In this document: positions 20,163 through 30,231 of the stretch, in pieces
Numbering within the stretch: position 1 is the stretch's first letter
Layout of the letters: each line of letters begins with the position of its first letter
From: Bacteroidales bacterium
GTDB taxonomy: Bacteria; Bacteroidota; Bacteroidia; Bacteroidales; UBA932
Reading direction: 5' to 3'
Length of the DNA: 64,000 nucleotides
Assembly (NCBI GenBank): GCA_022648685.1
Contig: JALCMW010000003.1
Coordinates: 274,011-338,010 of the forward strand
The notes under the pieces: model-generated
The model's input: the letters and a program-made list of their open reading frames with translations, nothing else
Told to the model about the DNA's origin: nothing
The model's database searches: none
Program-made: the position numbers and the translations under genes

Positions 20163-21242
20163 ATGGCATTTTTTGATGATGACCGTTTACCGGAAGAAGT
20201 GACGGATCCGGAATCGGATTCCATTGGCGAAGATCAGGAAATGTTCGAACATTTCCGTCTTACGGCTGACAAAGGGCAGACTCCTGTCCGGATAGACAAA
20301 TATATGTCTTCGCATCTTGAGGACACCTCCAGGCACAGGATACAGATTGCGATAAAGGAAGGGTATGTTTTGCTTAACGGCAAGACAGCAAAGGCCAATA
20401 TGATCGTGCGTCCCGGGGATTTGATACGGTTCGTAATGCCTTATCGTCGCAGAGGCATGGAAATACTTCCGCAGGATATTCCTCTGGATGTCGTTTATGA
20501 GGACGACAGCCTGTTGATAGTCAACAAACCGGCGGGTATGGTCGTCCATCCGGGACACGGCCATTTCGAAGGAACTTTGATCAATGCGCTTGCCTATCAT
20601 CTCGGATTAAGCCAGGGACCTGATGCGGAAGATGAACGTATGGGCATATTGGTACACCGCATTGACAAAGATACTTCCGGGCTATTGGTAGTTGCAAAGA
20701 CCGACGAAGCTCAAATGAATCTGGCCAAACAGTTTTTCGTCCATTCGATAGAACGCTGTTACATAGCTGTGGTATGGGGGAACATAAAGGAAAACGAAGG
20801 GACCATAGACGGCAATATCGGCAGGGATCCTAATGACAGGCTGCGTTACAAGGTTTATGAAGACTCCGACAAGGGGAAACATGCGGTGACCCATTATAAA
20901 GTACTGGAACGTTTCGGTTATGTCACTGTTGTGGAATGCCGTCTCGAGACGGGAAGGACCCATCAGATAAGAGTCCATTTCAGTCATATAGGGCATCCTC
21001 TTTTCAATGATGCAAGATACGGAGGTGCCGAGATCCGGAAAGGTACCATATACGCCAAATACAAGCAATTCATATCCAACTGTTTCGAAATATGTCCACG
21101 ACAGGCGCTCCATGCAAGGACATTGGGTTTTGTCCATCCTGTAACGGGAAAATTCATGCGATTCGATTCCGAGCTTCCGGATGATATGAAAACCCTGATA
21201 GAAAAATGGCGCAAGTATTCCGAGAATATGGAAATAGAATAA
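20163..21242 (+). CDS. RluA-family pseudouridine synthase (RluD-like, with S4 domain)
   Basis: VNKPAGMVVHPGHGH, VHRIDKDTSGLLVVAKT, ETGRTHQIRVHFSHIGHPLFND. Confidence 0.93.
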   Translation: MAFFDDDRLPEEVTDPESDSIGEDQEMFEHFRLTADKGQTPVRIDKYMSSHLEDTSRHRIQIAIKEGYVLLNGKTAKANMIVRPGDLIRFVMPYRRRGMEILPQDIPLDVVYEDDSLLIVNKPAGMVVHPGHGHFEGTLINALAYHLGLSQGPDAEDERMGILVHRIDKDTSGLLVVAKTDEAQMNLAKQFFVHSIERCYIAVVWGNIKENEGTIDGNIGRDPNDRLRYKVYEDSDKGKHAVTHYKVLERFGYVTVVECRLETGRTHQIRVHFSHIGHPLFNDARYGGAEIRKGTIYAKYKQFISNCFEICPRQALHARTLGFVHPVTGKFMRFDSELPDDMKTLIEKWRKYSENMEIE

Positions 21243-21280
21243 AAAAAGGGACTAGCTTTCTAAGCTGTTCCCTTTTTCAT
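21241..21280. terminator. Bidirectional terminator between convergent rluA-family gene and rng; overlaps the rng stop codon
   Basis: AAAAAGGGACTAGCTT-tct-AAGCTGTTCCCTTTTT. Confidence 0.65.
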
Positions 21281-22829
21281 CATAGAATTCATTTTGCAAG
21301 ACTGTAAAATCGGTGACTTCTTCAAGTTTGATTTTACATTTGTACTTTCTCTTCCATTTTCCGACAAACGAATTAAGTCCCCGTTTTAGATATGAGCCCA
21401 ATATGGGACTCACTTTGAGAATCAGATTCCTTACCTTTTTTTCTCCGGTCAGGAACACTATTTTACGTTCGATTTGTTCGTCGATTACTAAACTTGAAGC
21501 GATTTTACCTGTTCCATGGCAGACAGGACATGTCTCTGTCGTGTTTATCTCCGTTACCGGACGAATCCTTTGCCTTGTTATCTGCATCAGACCGAATTTT
21601 GTCAGAGGAAGAACATTATGCTTTGCCCTGTCGTTCTGCATCAAATCCTGCATATGCTTGAAAAGGGCGTTCCTGTGCTCGCTCGATTCCATATCTATGA
21701 AATCCACGATGACAATGCCTCCCATGTCACGAAGTCTCAACTGTCTGGCTATTTCCTCGGCCGCATAGCAGTTGACTTCATATGTGTTCTCTTCCTGATT
21801 GTTCGTTTTCGATCTTATTCCGCTGTTGACGTCTATTACGTTCAACGCTTCGGTAGTCTCTATCACAAGGTATGCACCTTGTTTTATCGGAACTACTTTT
21901 CCGAACGAACTTTTTATTTGTCTGGTAACTTCGAAATGATCGAAGATCGGCTGGTTCTCCTTGTAGAGCTTTACGATTTTTTCCTGTTCTGGGGAGATAA
22001 TGGAAATATATTTTTTGATTTCCTCGAACGTCTTCTCGTCATTTACGTAAATATTTGAGAAAGAATCATTCAGCAAATCACGCAGAATTGTGGTGGTCTT
22101 GCTATATTCCGCAAAGAGAGGCTTTACGCCTTTCGATTCCCCCAGCTTTTTCCACGAACTTTCCCATTTTTCTATAAGGGCCTTTAATTCCCCGACGAGA
22201 ATAGCGGCGTTTTTCCCCTCAGCCGCAGTCCTTATTATCGCTCCGTAATTTCTCGGAAGGATGCTTTTTACAAGTGTTTCAAGTCTTTTTTTCTCTTCTT
22301 TCGACGATATCTTCTGCGAGATGCTTACTTTCTCGGCGAAAGGAAGAAGTACAATATTACGTCCTGCTAATGAAATTTCCGCAGTCAGCCGGGACCCTTT
22401 TGTCGAAATAGGCTCTTTGACGATCTGGACTATCATCATTTGCCCCTGGCTCAACACATTCTCTATGCGGCCTTCCTTTTCAAGGATAGGTCCGAGTTTG
22501 ATGTGCGAATAAATGCCTTTCAAATCGGAATTGGGATTGGAGCGTTTGACAAATTCGTCAAAAGCCTTGAAGTACAAACCCAGATCCAGATAATGGACAA
22601 ATGCTTCCTTTTCGTCTCCGATATCCACGAAAGCCGCATTGAGGGCGGGAAGTATTTTTTTGACTTTGCCCAGATATACGTCTCCGACGGAAAAACTGTG
22701 ACCCTGGCTCGAATCTTTGTTGAATTCAATAAGCCGATGATTCTCCATCAGGGCTATATGAATGTCACTCGATGCAACATCGATAATAAGATTTTTTTCA
22801 GATGATTCAGATTCCATAAGGAATTTCAA
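21252..22829 (-). CDS. rng: Ribonuclease E/G family protein
   Basis: VGDVYLGKVKKILPALNAAFVDIGDEKEAFVHYLDL (S1 domain), GGIVIVDFIDMES, CPVCHGTGKI. Confidence 0.94.
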   Translation of the reverse strand: MKFLMESESSEKNLIIDVASSDIHIALMENHRLIEFNKDSSQGHSFSVGDVYLGKVKKILPALNAAFVDIGDEKEAFVHYLDLGLYFKAFDEFVKRSNPNSDLKGIYSHIKLGPILEKEGRIENVLSQGQMMIVQIVKEPISTKGSRLTAEISLAGRNIVLLPFAEKVSISQKISSKEEKKRLETLVKSILPRNYGAIIRTAAEGKNAAILVGELKALIEKWESSWKKLGESKGVKPLFAEYSKTTTILRDLLNDSFSNIYVNDEKTFEEIKKYISIISPEQEKIVKLYKENQPIFDHFEVTRQIKSSFGKVVPIKQGAYLVIETTEALNVIDVNSGIRSKTNNQEENTYEVNCYAAEEIARQLRLRDMGGIVIVDFIDMESSEHRNALFKHMQDLMQNDRAKHNVLPLTKFGLMQITRQRIRPVTEINTTETCPVCHGTGKIASSLVIDEQIERKIVFLTGEKKVRNLILKVSPILGSYLKRGLNSFVGKWKRKYKCKIKLEEVTDFTVLQNEFYDEKGNSLES

Positions 22830-22874
22830 TAATAGAATGGTGTGAAGTTTAACAGGGATATATTCCCAAAATGC

Positions 22875-22911
22875 AAAAAGCCGTCCGGTAATTTCCGGTC
22901 GGCCTTTTCTT
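22875..22911. terminator. Hairpin terminator
   Basis: AAAAAGCCGTCCGG-taattt-CCGGTCGGCCTTTTCTTT. Confidence 0.7.
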
Positions 22912-22943
22912 TAGCAGACTGCTAAAATGGCAGACACAGACGA

Positions 22944-23033
22944 TTACTTCTTCTTGTGTCTATTTTTACGCAAACGCTTTTTACGTTTGTGGGTTGCCAT
23001 CTTATGTCTCTTTCTCTTTTTTCCGCTTGGCAT
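22944..23033 (-). CDS. 29-aa very basic protein, AURKAIP1/COX24-type (mS38/bS22-like small ribosomal protein); below ORF-track cut-off
   Basis: Reverse-strand translation MPSGKKRKRHKMATHKRKKRLRKNRHKKK*, flanked by a terminator and HU gene. Confidence 0.8.
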   Translation of the reverse strand: MPSGKKRKRHKMATHKRKKRLRKNRHKKK

Positions 23034-23044
23034 AATTTGATTTA

Positions 23045-23332
23045 TTATTTAGTTGTCTTATTCTTTACGGCGCCGATGAAAATTTTGGCCGGTTTGAAAG
23101 CCGGAATATCATGTGCCGGAATTGTCATAGTAGTATGTTTCGTAATGTTTCTGGCTGCCTTCTTTGCTCTGTGCTTGATAATGAAGCTGCCGAAACCTCT
23201 GAGATATACGGGGTTGCCTTTCGTAATGGAAGTTTTTACGCTCTCCATGAAAGCTTCAACAACAGTCTGAACTGTTACTTTTTCAATGCCAGTCGCTTTT
23301 GCAACTTCATTAACAATCTCTGCCTTTGTCAT
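23045..23332 (-). CDS. HU-family DNA-binding protein
   Basis: MTKAEIVNEVAKATGIEKVTVQTVVEAFMESVKTSITKGNPVYLRGFGSFIIKHRAKKAARNI. Confidence 0.93.
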   Translation of the reverse strand: MTKAEIVNEVAKATGIEKVTVQTVVEAFMESVKTSITKGNPVYLRGFGSFIIKHRAKKAARNITKHTTMTIPAHDIPAFKPAKIFIGAVKNKTTK

Positions 23333-23535
23333 AATAGTAAGAAATGATTAAAAACTTATTTATTTTTCGTAACAGGATACAAAAGTAGCGCTATTTTTTT
23401 TATAATCAAAATCATATTTATCTTTTTATTAATATATTGCGTGACATGTACAGTTGGCACAAAGATTGAGCATATAGGTATTCGCATTGTTCGGAAACTA
23501 TATGCTGCCATTTTGTCAGCGTATTATATATTTTA

Positions 23536-25950
23536 ATGAAAATGAATAATAAAGATATAAATGAAATAATGGCTCCGGTGGCAACCGAAGTGAATATTAT
23601 ACCCGTAGTTAAAGGGGAAGACCAACTCAAACTCGATGAAAAGCAACTTCCGGATTCCCTGCCCGTATTGGCTTTGAGGAATGCAGTATTGTTTCCGTCG
23701 GCGGTTTTTCCCATTACGATAGGAAGGGAGAAATCCGTTAATCTGATACGTGAGGTCGAATCCGGGAATGGTTTTCTCGGTGCGGTACCGCAGAATGACG
23801 TAACCATAGAAAATCCCGGAAAAGAAGATCTGTTCAAGTATGGTACTGTGGCCAAAATCATAAAGACTTTGGAAATGCCGGATGGAACCATTACTGCGAT
23901 TCTGCAAGGATTCAAGCGTATAGAGGTGCTTGAGATCATAGGTTCCGAACCGTATCTGAGAGCCGATGTCAAATATCTTGATGATATCGACCCCGACGCA
24001 AATGACGAGGATCTCAAGGCGATTTCCGGTTCTCTTAAAGATAAGGCGGTTTCGATAATAAGATCTTCTTCTTTCGCTCCGAAAGAAGCTGCCGGCGCTC
24101 TGATGTCGATAGATAATTTCTCTTTTCTGGTGAATTTCATAGCGACTACCATAGAAGTCGACAACTTCAAAGACAAGGTGAGTCTTTTGCAGTATGCGAA
24201 CATCAAGGATAGGTCCATGAAGCTGCTTACGCTGCTGGATTCCCAGATTCAATTGCTCAAGATAAAACAGGAAATAAACCAGAAGGTAAAGAGCGATATA
24301 GATCAGCAGCAAAGGGAATATTTCCTGAACAACCAGTTGCGAACCATACAGGAAGAGCTGGGGATGGATGAGGAAGAAGACATAAAGAAGTTCAGGCTCA
24401 AGGCCCAGGGCAAGAAATGGCCGGAATCCGTCGCGAAGATTTTCGAAAAAGAGCTTTCCAAGCTTGAAAAATATAATCCTAGTTCCCCTGATTACAGCAT
24501 ACAATACAATTATGTGGAATTTATGCTGGACCTGCCTTGGGGTGCGAAGTCTAAGGACAATCTGGATCTTAAACATGCCCAGAAGGTCCTGGACAGCGAG
24601 CATTACGGGCTGGATACGGTCAAGGACAGGATAATAGAGTACCTTGCAGTACTGAAACTCAAGGGGAACATGAAGTCGCCTATACTGTGCCTTTACGGCC
24701 CTCCGGGAGTAGGCAAGACCAGTCTCGGACAATCCATAGCAAAGGCTCTGGGACGCAAATATGTCAGGATATCACTGGGCGGAATGCATGATGAGGCTGA
24801 AATAAGAGGACACAGGAAGACTTATGTCGGAGCCCTGCCCGGCCGTATATTAAACGGCATCGATCGTGCAGGCACTTCTAATCCGGTTTTGGTACTGGAT
24901 GAAATAGACAAGCTTAGCAGTGATTTCAAGGGTGATCCTTCTTCCGCTCTGCTTGAGGTTCTGGATCCTGAGCAGAATGTCACATTCCATGACAATTATC
25001 TGGATATAGATTACGATCTGTCCGATGTGATGTTCATAACGACGGCGAATAACATATCCACAGTGCATCCGGCTTTGCTGGACAGGATGGAACTGATCAA
25101 TGTGACCGGTTACCTGGCGGAAGAGAAAACCGAGATAGCGAAACGTTTCCTTATCCCGAAACAACTTAAGGAACACGGAATCAAGAAGACCGAACTCAAG
25201 ATTTCCGGTGAAGCCGTAAAAGATATAATCGACGAATATACTCACGAATCGGGTGTGCGCGGCCTTGAAAAACAGATAGCCAAGATAGCCCGCGTCACTG
25301 CCAAGAAGATCGCGTTGGACGAAAAACATCCCGGAGTAATTAAAAAACAAGATCTTAGAGAATACCTCGGCCTGCCTGTGGCAATGCATGACATGCAGAA
25401 AGGGAATGAAGTTCCCGGTGTCGTTACAGGTCTCGCATGGACGGAAATGGGAGGTGAGATCCTTTTTGTGGAGAGTTCGGTAAGTCAGGGGAAAGGCGTT
25501 CTTACCATGACGGGGAATCTGGGAAATGTGATGAAGGAATCCGTAGAGATCGCCTATCAGTATGTAAAGGCCCATCCTGAGATGGCCCGAATTACGGCTG
25601 AAGAATTTGCCGCACGTGACATCCATGTTCATGTTCCCGAGGGAGCTGTTCCGAAAGACGGCCCTTCAGCCGGCATAACCATTGTCAGTTCCATGATCTC
25701 CGCTCTCAGGGGATGCAAGATCAAGGATGGTGTTGCCATGACTGGGGAAATGACTCTGCGCGGGCGGGTGCTTCCCGTAGGCGGCGTGAAGGAAAAGATC
25801 CTTGCAGCCAAACGTGCGGGCGTTCATACGATAGTGATTTCCGAAGATAACAGGAAAGATATAGAAGATATCAAGGAAATATATATAAAGGGCCTCGATT
25901 TCGTATATGTAAAAGGGATCGGCGACGTAATAAATTATATCTTCGGTTAG
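23536..25950 (+). CDS. lon: ATP-dependent protease Lon
   Basis: [53 protein letters not shown]; catalytic PKDGPSAG. Confidence 0.97.
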   Translation: MKMNNKDINEIMAPVATEVNIIPVVKGEDQLKLDEKQLPDSLPVLALRNAVLFPSAVFPITIGREKSVNLIREVESGNGFLGAVPQNDVTIENPGKEDLFKYGTVAKIIKTLEMPDGTITAILQGFKRIEVLEIIGSEPYLRADVKYLDDIDPDANDEDLKAISGSLKDKAVSIIRSSSFAPKEAAGALMSIDNFSFLVNFIATTIEVDNFKDKVSLLQYANIKDRSMKLLTLLDSQIQLLKIKQEINQKVKSDIDQQQREYFLNNQLRTIQEELGMDEEEDIKKFRLKAQGKKWPESVAKIFEKELSKLEKYNPSSPDYSIQYNYVEFMLDLPWGAKSKDNLDLKHAQKVLDSEHYGLDTVKDRIIEYLAVLKLKGNMKSPILCLYGPPGVGKTSLGQSIAKALGRKYVRISLGGMHDEAEIRGHRKTYVGALPGRILNGIDRAGTSNPVLVLDEIDKLSSDFKGDPSSALLEVLDPEQNVTFHDNYLDIDYDLSDVMFITTANNISTVHPALLDRMELINVTGYLAEEKTEIAKRFLIPKQLKEHGIKKTELKISGEAVKDIIDEYTHESGVRGLEKQIAKIARVTAKKIALDEKHPGVIKKQDLREYLGLPVAMHDMQKGNEVPGVVTGLAWTEMGGEILFVESSVSQGKGVLTMTGNLGNVMKESVEIAYQYVKAHPEMARITAEEFAARDIHVHVPEGAVPKDGPSAGITIVSSMISALRGCKIKDGVAMTGEMTLRGRVLPVGGVKEKILAAKRAGVHTIVISEDNRKDIEDIKEIYIKGLDFVYVKGIGDVINYIFG

Positions 25951-26619
25951 ATGGAAGTCAGAATAGAGGACAGCTGGAAAAAGGCTCTGCAGGATGAGTT
26001 CGATAAGCCTTATTTTGCCTCGCTGGTGAATTTCCTGCACGAAGAGAAGGCGGGGGGAAAGGTTATTTTCCCTCCCGGCGGTGAGATATTCAAGGCGTTT
26101 GAACTCACTCCGGTAGACAAGGTGAAAGCCGTTATTTTGGGACAGGATCCGTACCACGGATACGGGCAGGCTATGGGCCTGTCCTTTTCCGTTCCGGACG
26201 GGGTGCCTGCTCCGCCTTCCCTCAAGAATGTTTTCAAGGAAATAGAATCGGATCTCGGAATAAAGATGTCCGGCCGCACCGATCTTGAACCATGGGCCCG
26301 CCAGGGCGTTCTTCTGCTTAATACAGTGCTTACCGTGAGAAAGGGGGAACCCGCTTCACACGGCAAGATAGGATGGCGGGAATTCACCGATGCAGTCATA
26401 AGATATATTTCCGATAATTGCAAAGGCGTCGTTTTCCTTTTGTGGGGGAATTTCGCACGCAGCAAGAAATCCATTATAGATATAAACAAACATTACATAT
26501 TGGAAGCCGCCCATCCTTCACCGCTGGCCGGAGGCGCGTTCTTCGGTTGCAGACATTTCTCCAAAACGAACGGAATCCTGGAGGGGGCGGGCAAACAACC
26601 TATTAACTGGCAATTGTGA
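25951..26619 (+). CDS. ung: Uracil-DNA glycosylase
   Basis: VILGQDPYHGYGQAMGLSFSVP, GVLLLNTVLTV, AAHPSPLAG. Confidence 0.96.
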   Translation: MEVRIEDSWKKALQDEFDKPYFASLVNFLHEEKAGGKVIFPPGGEIFKAFELTPVDKVKAVILGQDPYHGYGQAMGLSFSVPDGVPAPPSLKNVFKEIESDLGIKMSGRTDLEPWARQGVLLLNTVLTVRKGEPASHGKIGWREFTDAVIRYISDNCKGVVFLLWGNFARSKKSIIDINKHYILEAAHPSPLAGGAFFGCRHFSKTNGILEGAGKQPINWQL

Positions 26620-26621
26620 AT

Positions 26622-27095
26622 ATGAATAAGATAGCATTGTTTCCGGGATCTTTCGATCCTTTCACTACCGGGCATCTGAATATTCTTAAAAGGGCGTTGA
26701 CCATGTTCGATCAAGTAGTTGTTGCGGTCGGCATAAATCATGATAAAAGCGGTTTTTATTCAATGGACCAGCGAATTGACATTATAAGACAGGCCGCTGC
26801 CGGAATAAAGGGTGTGCAAATAATAAAATATGACATTCTGACCGTAGACATCTGCCGGGATCTCGGAGTAAAACATATTGTCAGAGGTGTAAGGAATATG
26901 ATCGATTTTGAAACTGAAAGGTCTATTGCCGATGCCAACAGAATCCTTGCCCCTGAAATCGAAACCATAATAATACCGACTTCACAGGAATTCGCCCATA
27001 TATCTTCTTCTGCCGTAAGGGATATCATAAGGCACCACGGCGATACATCATTATTCATTCCTTTATGGGTCAAGCTTCCTGAAGTCAGATTGTAA
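26622..27095 (+). CDS. coaD: Phosphopantetheine adenylyltransferase
   Basis: MNKIALFPGSFDPFTTGHLNILKRAL, ISSSAVRDI. Confidence 0.95.
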   Translation: MNKIALFPGSFDPFTTGHLNILKRALTMFDQVVVAVGINHDKSGFYSMDQRIDIIRQAAAGIKGVQIIKYDILTVDICRDLGVKHIVRGVRNMIDFETERSIADANRILAPEIETIIIPTSQEFAHISSSAVRDIIRHHGDTSLFIPLWVKLPEVRL

Positions 27096-27110
27096 AAAAC
27101 GTCCGGCATA

Positions 27111-28703
27111 ATGAAATCGGTTTTTAAATCATATGCGGTCCTGCTTTCGGTTATTTTCGTTTTGCATGCGAATTTTTCCGATGCAACTGCAATCCATTCC
27201 GGCGTCATCTTTACGCAGACTCCGGATTCATCCGAAATTGCCGGACTATCATCCAAACTCGATGAATATTTTTCCGCTTTGAAAGGCCTGCCGGCCAACG
27301 AGCAGGAGAAGGAAACGGATTTCATAATAAATGCTTGCAAGGATTCTTCCGTAAAGCGTTTTGTCGCCTTGAAGATATATGACCATTATATGGATTCCCC
27401 TGTAATGGGAGATGAGGCCGTGGCCATTTATCTTACGGACAAATGGTTTTCCACAAAGAAGATAATGATGAACAGCGATGTGGATCTTATGAATGCCAGG
27501 ATTTTTGCTGAATTCAACAGACAGTCCCTTATCGGATGCCGCGCCCCTTTGCTTAAAGCCTGCGATGCAGGCGGAGATTCGCTGGAAGTGATTCCCGGAG
27601 GCCCTTTTGCTGAAAAAAGATACAGGATATTGTATTTTTATGATACCGGTTGTGTCAAATGCAAGTTGGAAACCCCTTTCCTGATGAAATTGCTCAAGGA
27701 AAAAGACTATCCCGTGGATTTTTATGCTTTTTATTCCGGAGCGGATTCCTTGTCATGGCATAAATTCATTTCGGATCATTTCTCAATGGATTTGTCCAGA
27801 ACTGAAATATACAATGCGTGGGATGCCTCTTTGTCTTCGGATTTCCAGAGAAAATACGGAGTTATTCAGACACCGAGGCTTTTTCTAATCGACCCCGACG
27901 GGATAATAATCGGAAGGGGACTTGACATTGAAGCTCTGGAAAGAATGCTTCATTCCATATTTTCACCTCCGGATTATCAATATGGCGGAGAAAAGTCGAA
28001 AGCGATGTTTGATAAAATATCTGCCGCATACGGATATTCCCCTTCTTTTTCCGATCTGATGTCAATAGCGGAAAATATAAGGGAAAAAACTCTCGGACAA
28101 GGAAATTTGCTGCTTTACAAACATTTGGAAGGCGATTATATGTATTGGCTTGCTTCGCAAAGAGGCGAGGAATACAAGAAGGCTGAAAAGCCGTTTCTTG
28201 ACAAATATATATTCGACGGCTCGTGGAAAACAGGTGACGACACATTGAAGGTCCTGGGCTTCGCAAGAATTCTCGACGACCTGCTTTCCAGAACGCCGGC
28301 AGGTTCGAAACTTCCGGACATGACAGTCCGTGGCATTTTCATAGGAAAACATTTACAGGAGGGGACAACTGTTCCCGTTTTATCAGGGGATTTGAAAGAA
28401 ATACGTCAATACAAACTACGGAAATTGCACGGAAGTCCCTTGTATATTGTGTTCTTCAGCGAAGGGTGCCGCATTTGCAAAGCACAGCTGGCATCATTGG
28501 ATTCATTGCGTCATACGGAAGGTATGAAAAAAGCTCGTTTCCTTTTGGTAAACGTCGATCAATTGAATCTTGATTATCCGAAAGAGGCTCAGAATCTTAT
28601 GGATACGTTCGACTTATCCTCCCTGCCGTTTATAATATCGGCTGACAGGAAAGGAATAATCACCGGAAAATATATTTATTTCACTAATCCGGTCTCGTAT
28701 TGA
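27111..28703 (+). CDS. Exported thioredoxin-like protein (DUF5106-type) with two CxxC segments
   Basis: Signal peptide; YFYDTGCVKCKLETPFLMKLLKE and VFFSEGCRICKAQLASLDSL thioredoxin-like motifs. Confidence 0.7.
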   Translation: MKSVFKSYAVLLSVIFVLHANFSDATAIHSGVIFTQTPDSSEIAGLSSKLDEYFSALKGLPANEQEKETDFIINACKDSSVKRFVALKIYDHYMDSPVMGDEAVAIYLTDKWFSTKKIMMNSDVDLMNARIFAEFNRQSLIGCRAPLLKACDAGGDSLEVIPGGPFAEKRYRILYFYDTGCVKCKLETPFLMKLLKEKDYPVDFYAFYSGADSLSWHKFISDHFSMDLSRTEIYNAWDASLSSDFQRKYGVIQTPRLFLIDPDGIIIGRGLDIEALERMLHSIFSPPDYQYGGEKSKAMFDKISAAYGYSPSFSDLMSIAENIREKTLGQGNLLLYKHLEGDYMYWLASQRGEEYKKAEKPFLDKYIFDGSWKTGDDTLKVLGFARILDDLLSRTPAGSKLPDMTVRGIFIGKHLQEGTTVPVLSGDLKEIRQYKLRKLHGSPLYIVFFSEGCRICKAQLASLDSLRHTEGMKKARFLLVNVDQLNLDYPKEAQNLMDTFDLSSLPFIISADRKGIITGKYIYFTNPVSY

Positions 28704-29937
28704 GCTTTTCCATTTCCTTGAGCCTTTTCATTTTCAGAAAAGTATCTATTTCTTCCACTGCCGTTTTTGCCGACATTACTGCTTCCACGACTGTCTTTGG
28801 CCCTAGCTTGAAGTCCCCGGCCAGAAAAATCCCGGGTAATGATTTCACCTGCGTACCCTCCAGTATTATGTTCCCGTTATCATCCATTTCCGGCATTCCG
28901 GTTCCGAACAGGCCGTGATCCACATTGGCACTGATAGCTATTATGATGTTGTCATATACAACTTCGTGATCCGTCCCGTCTATCATCACAGTGCTTATTT
29001 TTCCATCGGCATCCGTCCGGTTTTCGCATTTTCGCATTACAACGGTGTGTTCCTTTATTTCCACGGGAACTTCAAAAACGTTGAACTCCACCCCTTCTTT
29101 CCCGGCTTCACTTACTTCTTCCAGATTCGCCGGCATGTTTTCGAATGATTTCCGGTAATAGACGCTTGTTTCGCAGCCTTTGCGCAAAGCCGTCCTGCTT
29201 GCATCTATCGTTACGTTACCGCCGCCGACCACAATCACTTTATGCCCCAGGGCATACGAATCAGGATCCTTGAGGAAATCCAATGCATATATAACTTTGC
29301 CTTCTGTTTCCCCCGGAACATTCAGCCGACGGGGAAGACCGGCTCCTCCTGCTATCAGCACGGCATCGAATTGTTCACGAAGCCGGTTCAGCGAGATGTC
29401 TTTCCCTACCGTAGTGTTCCCCCTGAATACTATTCCTGCTTCCTTTATTATACTTTCATATGCATCGATATATTTCCTGTCTAGTCTGAATTCCGGAATC
29501 CCGTATCTCAGTACTCCTCCGTATTCCGGATTGCTGTCATATATTACGGCTCCGTAGCCTTTTTCCCTCAAGGCCAGCGCTGCGGTTATCCCGGCAGGAC
29601 CGCCGCCTATTATGGCTACGGAACCATTATTACTGTCTTCCGCCGCTACGGATGCGTGAAAAAGATATTTCCCGGACAACTCTTTTTCTATTTCGTACCA
29701 TCTTACAGGTGCGTTCTTTGCGTTCAGTACGCAATGGCCCAGGCATAGTTTATGCCAGTCGCATACCATGCTTGTGATGGCTGAAAACGGATTATTGTAA
29801 AATAATATTTCCGCGGCTTTGTCATATTCGCCTCCGCGGTATAATTTCATCGCTTCCGGTACTGGAGTATGCACCGGACACGCCGAAGAGCATCGGGCGT
29901 TCCTGCATAAAAGACAGCGATTTGCCTCCTCATTCAT
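28684..29937 (-). CDS. GltD-like FAD/NAD(P)-dependent oxidoreductase
   Basis: NRCLLCRNARCSSACPVHTPVPEAM, GGGPAGITAALALREKGY, GGGNVTIDASRTALRKG. Confidence 0.88.
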   Translation of the reverse strand: MNEEANRCLLCRNARCSSACPVHTPVPEAMKLYRGGEYDKAAEILFYNNPFSAITSMVCDWHKLCLGHCVLNAKNAPVRWYEIEKELSGKYLFHASVAAEDSNNGSVAIIGGGPAGITAALALREKGYGAVIYDSNPEYGGVLRYGIPEFRLDRKYIDAYESIIKEAGIVFRGNTTVGKDISLNRLREQFDAVLIAGGAGLPRRLNVPGETEGKVIYALDFLKDPDSYALGHKVIVVGGGNVTIDASRTALRKGCETSVYYRKSFENMPANLEEVSEAGKEGVEFNVFEVPVEIKEHTVVMRKCENRTDADGKISTVMIDGTDHEVVYDNIIIAISANVDHGLFGTGMPEMDDNGNIILEGTQVKSLPGIFLAGDFKLGPKTVVEAVMSAKTAVEEIDTFLKMKRLKEMEKLNTRPD

Positions 29938-29989
29938 GAATATTCTGTTTTTTGGGCGCTAAATATAGTTAAAAATTTTACTTATTTTC

Positions 29990-30020
29990 TTGTTTTTGGA
30001 AATGATGTTCCCTATATTTG
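29990..30020 (+). promoter_or_regulatory. Bacteroidetes-type promoter for leu leader/operon
   Basis: TTG (29990-29992)-N20-TATATTTG (30013-30020). Confidence 0.6.
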
Positions 30021-30056
30021 ACACCGGTAAAAAGAAATAACGGTTCGGAAGAACTA

Positions 30057-30125
30057 ATGTTTATGATTAAGAATATATCGATTATCAGCACCCTATTGCT
30101 ACAAGTCCTAAGGATACGATCTTGA
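30057..30125 (+). CDS. Putative 22-aa leu leader peptide (attenuation)
   Basis: ATG..TGA translates MFMIKNISIISTLLLQVLRIRS; 5 Ile, 4 Leu and 1 Val of 22; precedes a strong terminator and leuA. Confidence 0.7.
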   Translation: MFMIKNISIISTLLLQVLRIRS

Positions 30126-30176
30126 GAACTTGGAAGGAGTATGTGTGCATATTGATATATAGAAGATAATTTATTT

Positions 30177-30210
30177 GCCCCTTTCAGTTCATCTGGAAGG
30201 GGCTTTTTTT
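30177..30210 (+). terminator. Intrinsic terminator in leuA leader (attenuator)
   Basis: GCCCCTTTCAG-ttcat-CTGGAAGGGGC-TTTTTTT, ends about 20 nt before leuA. Confidence 0.85.
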
Positions 30211-30231
30211 ATTATGAAATCAAATTTATAA

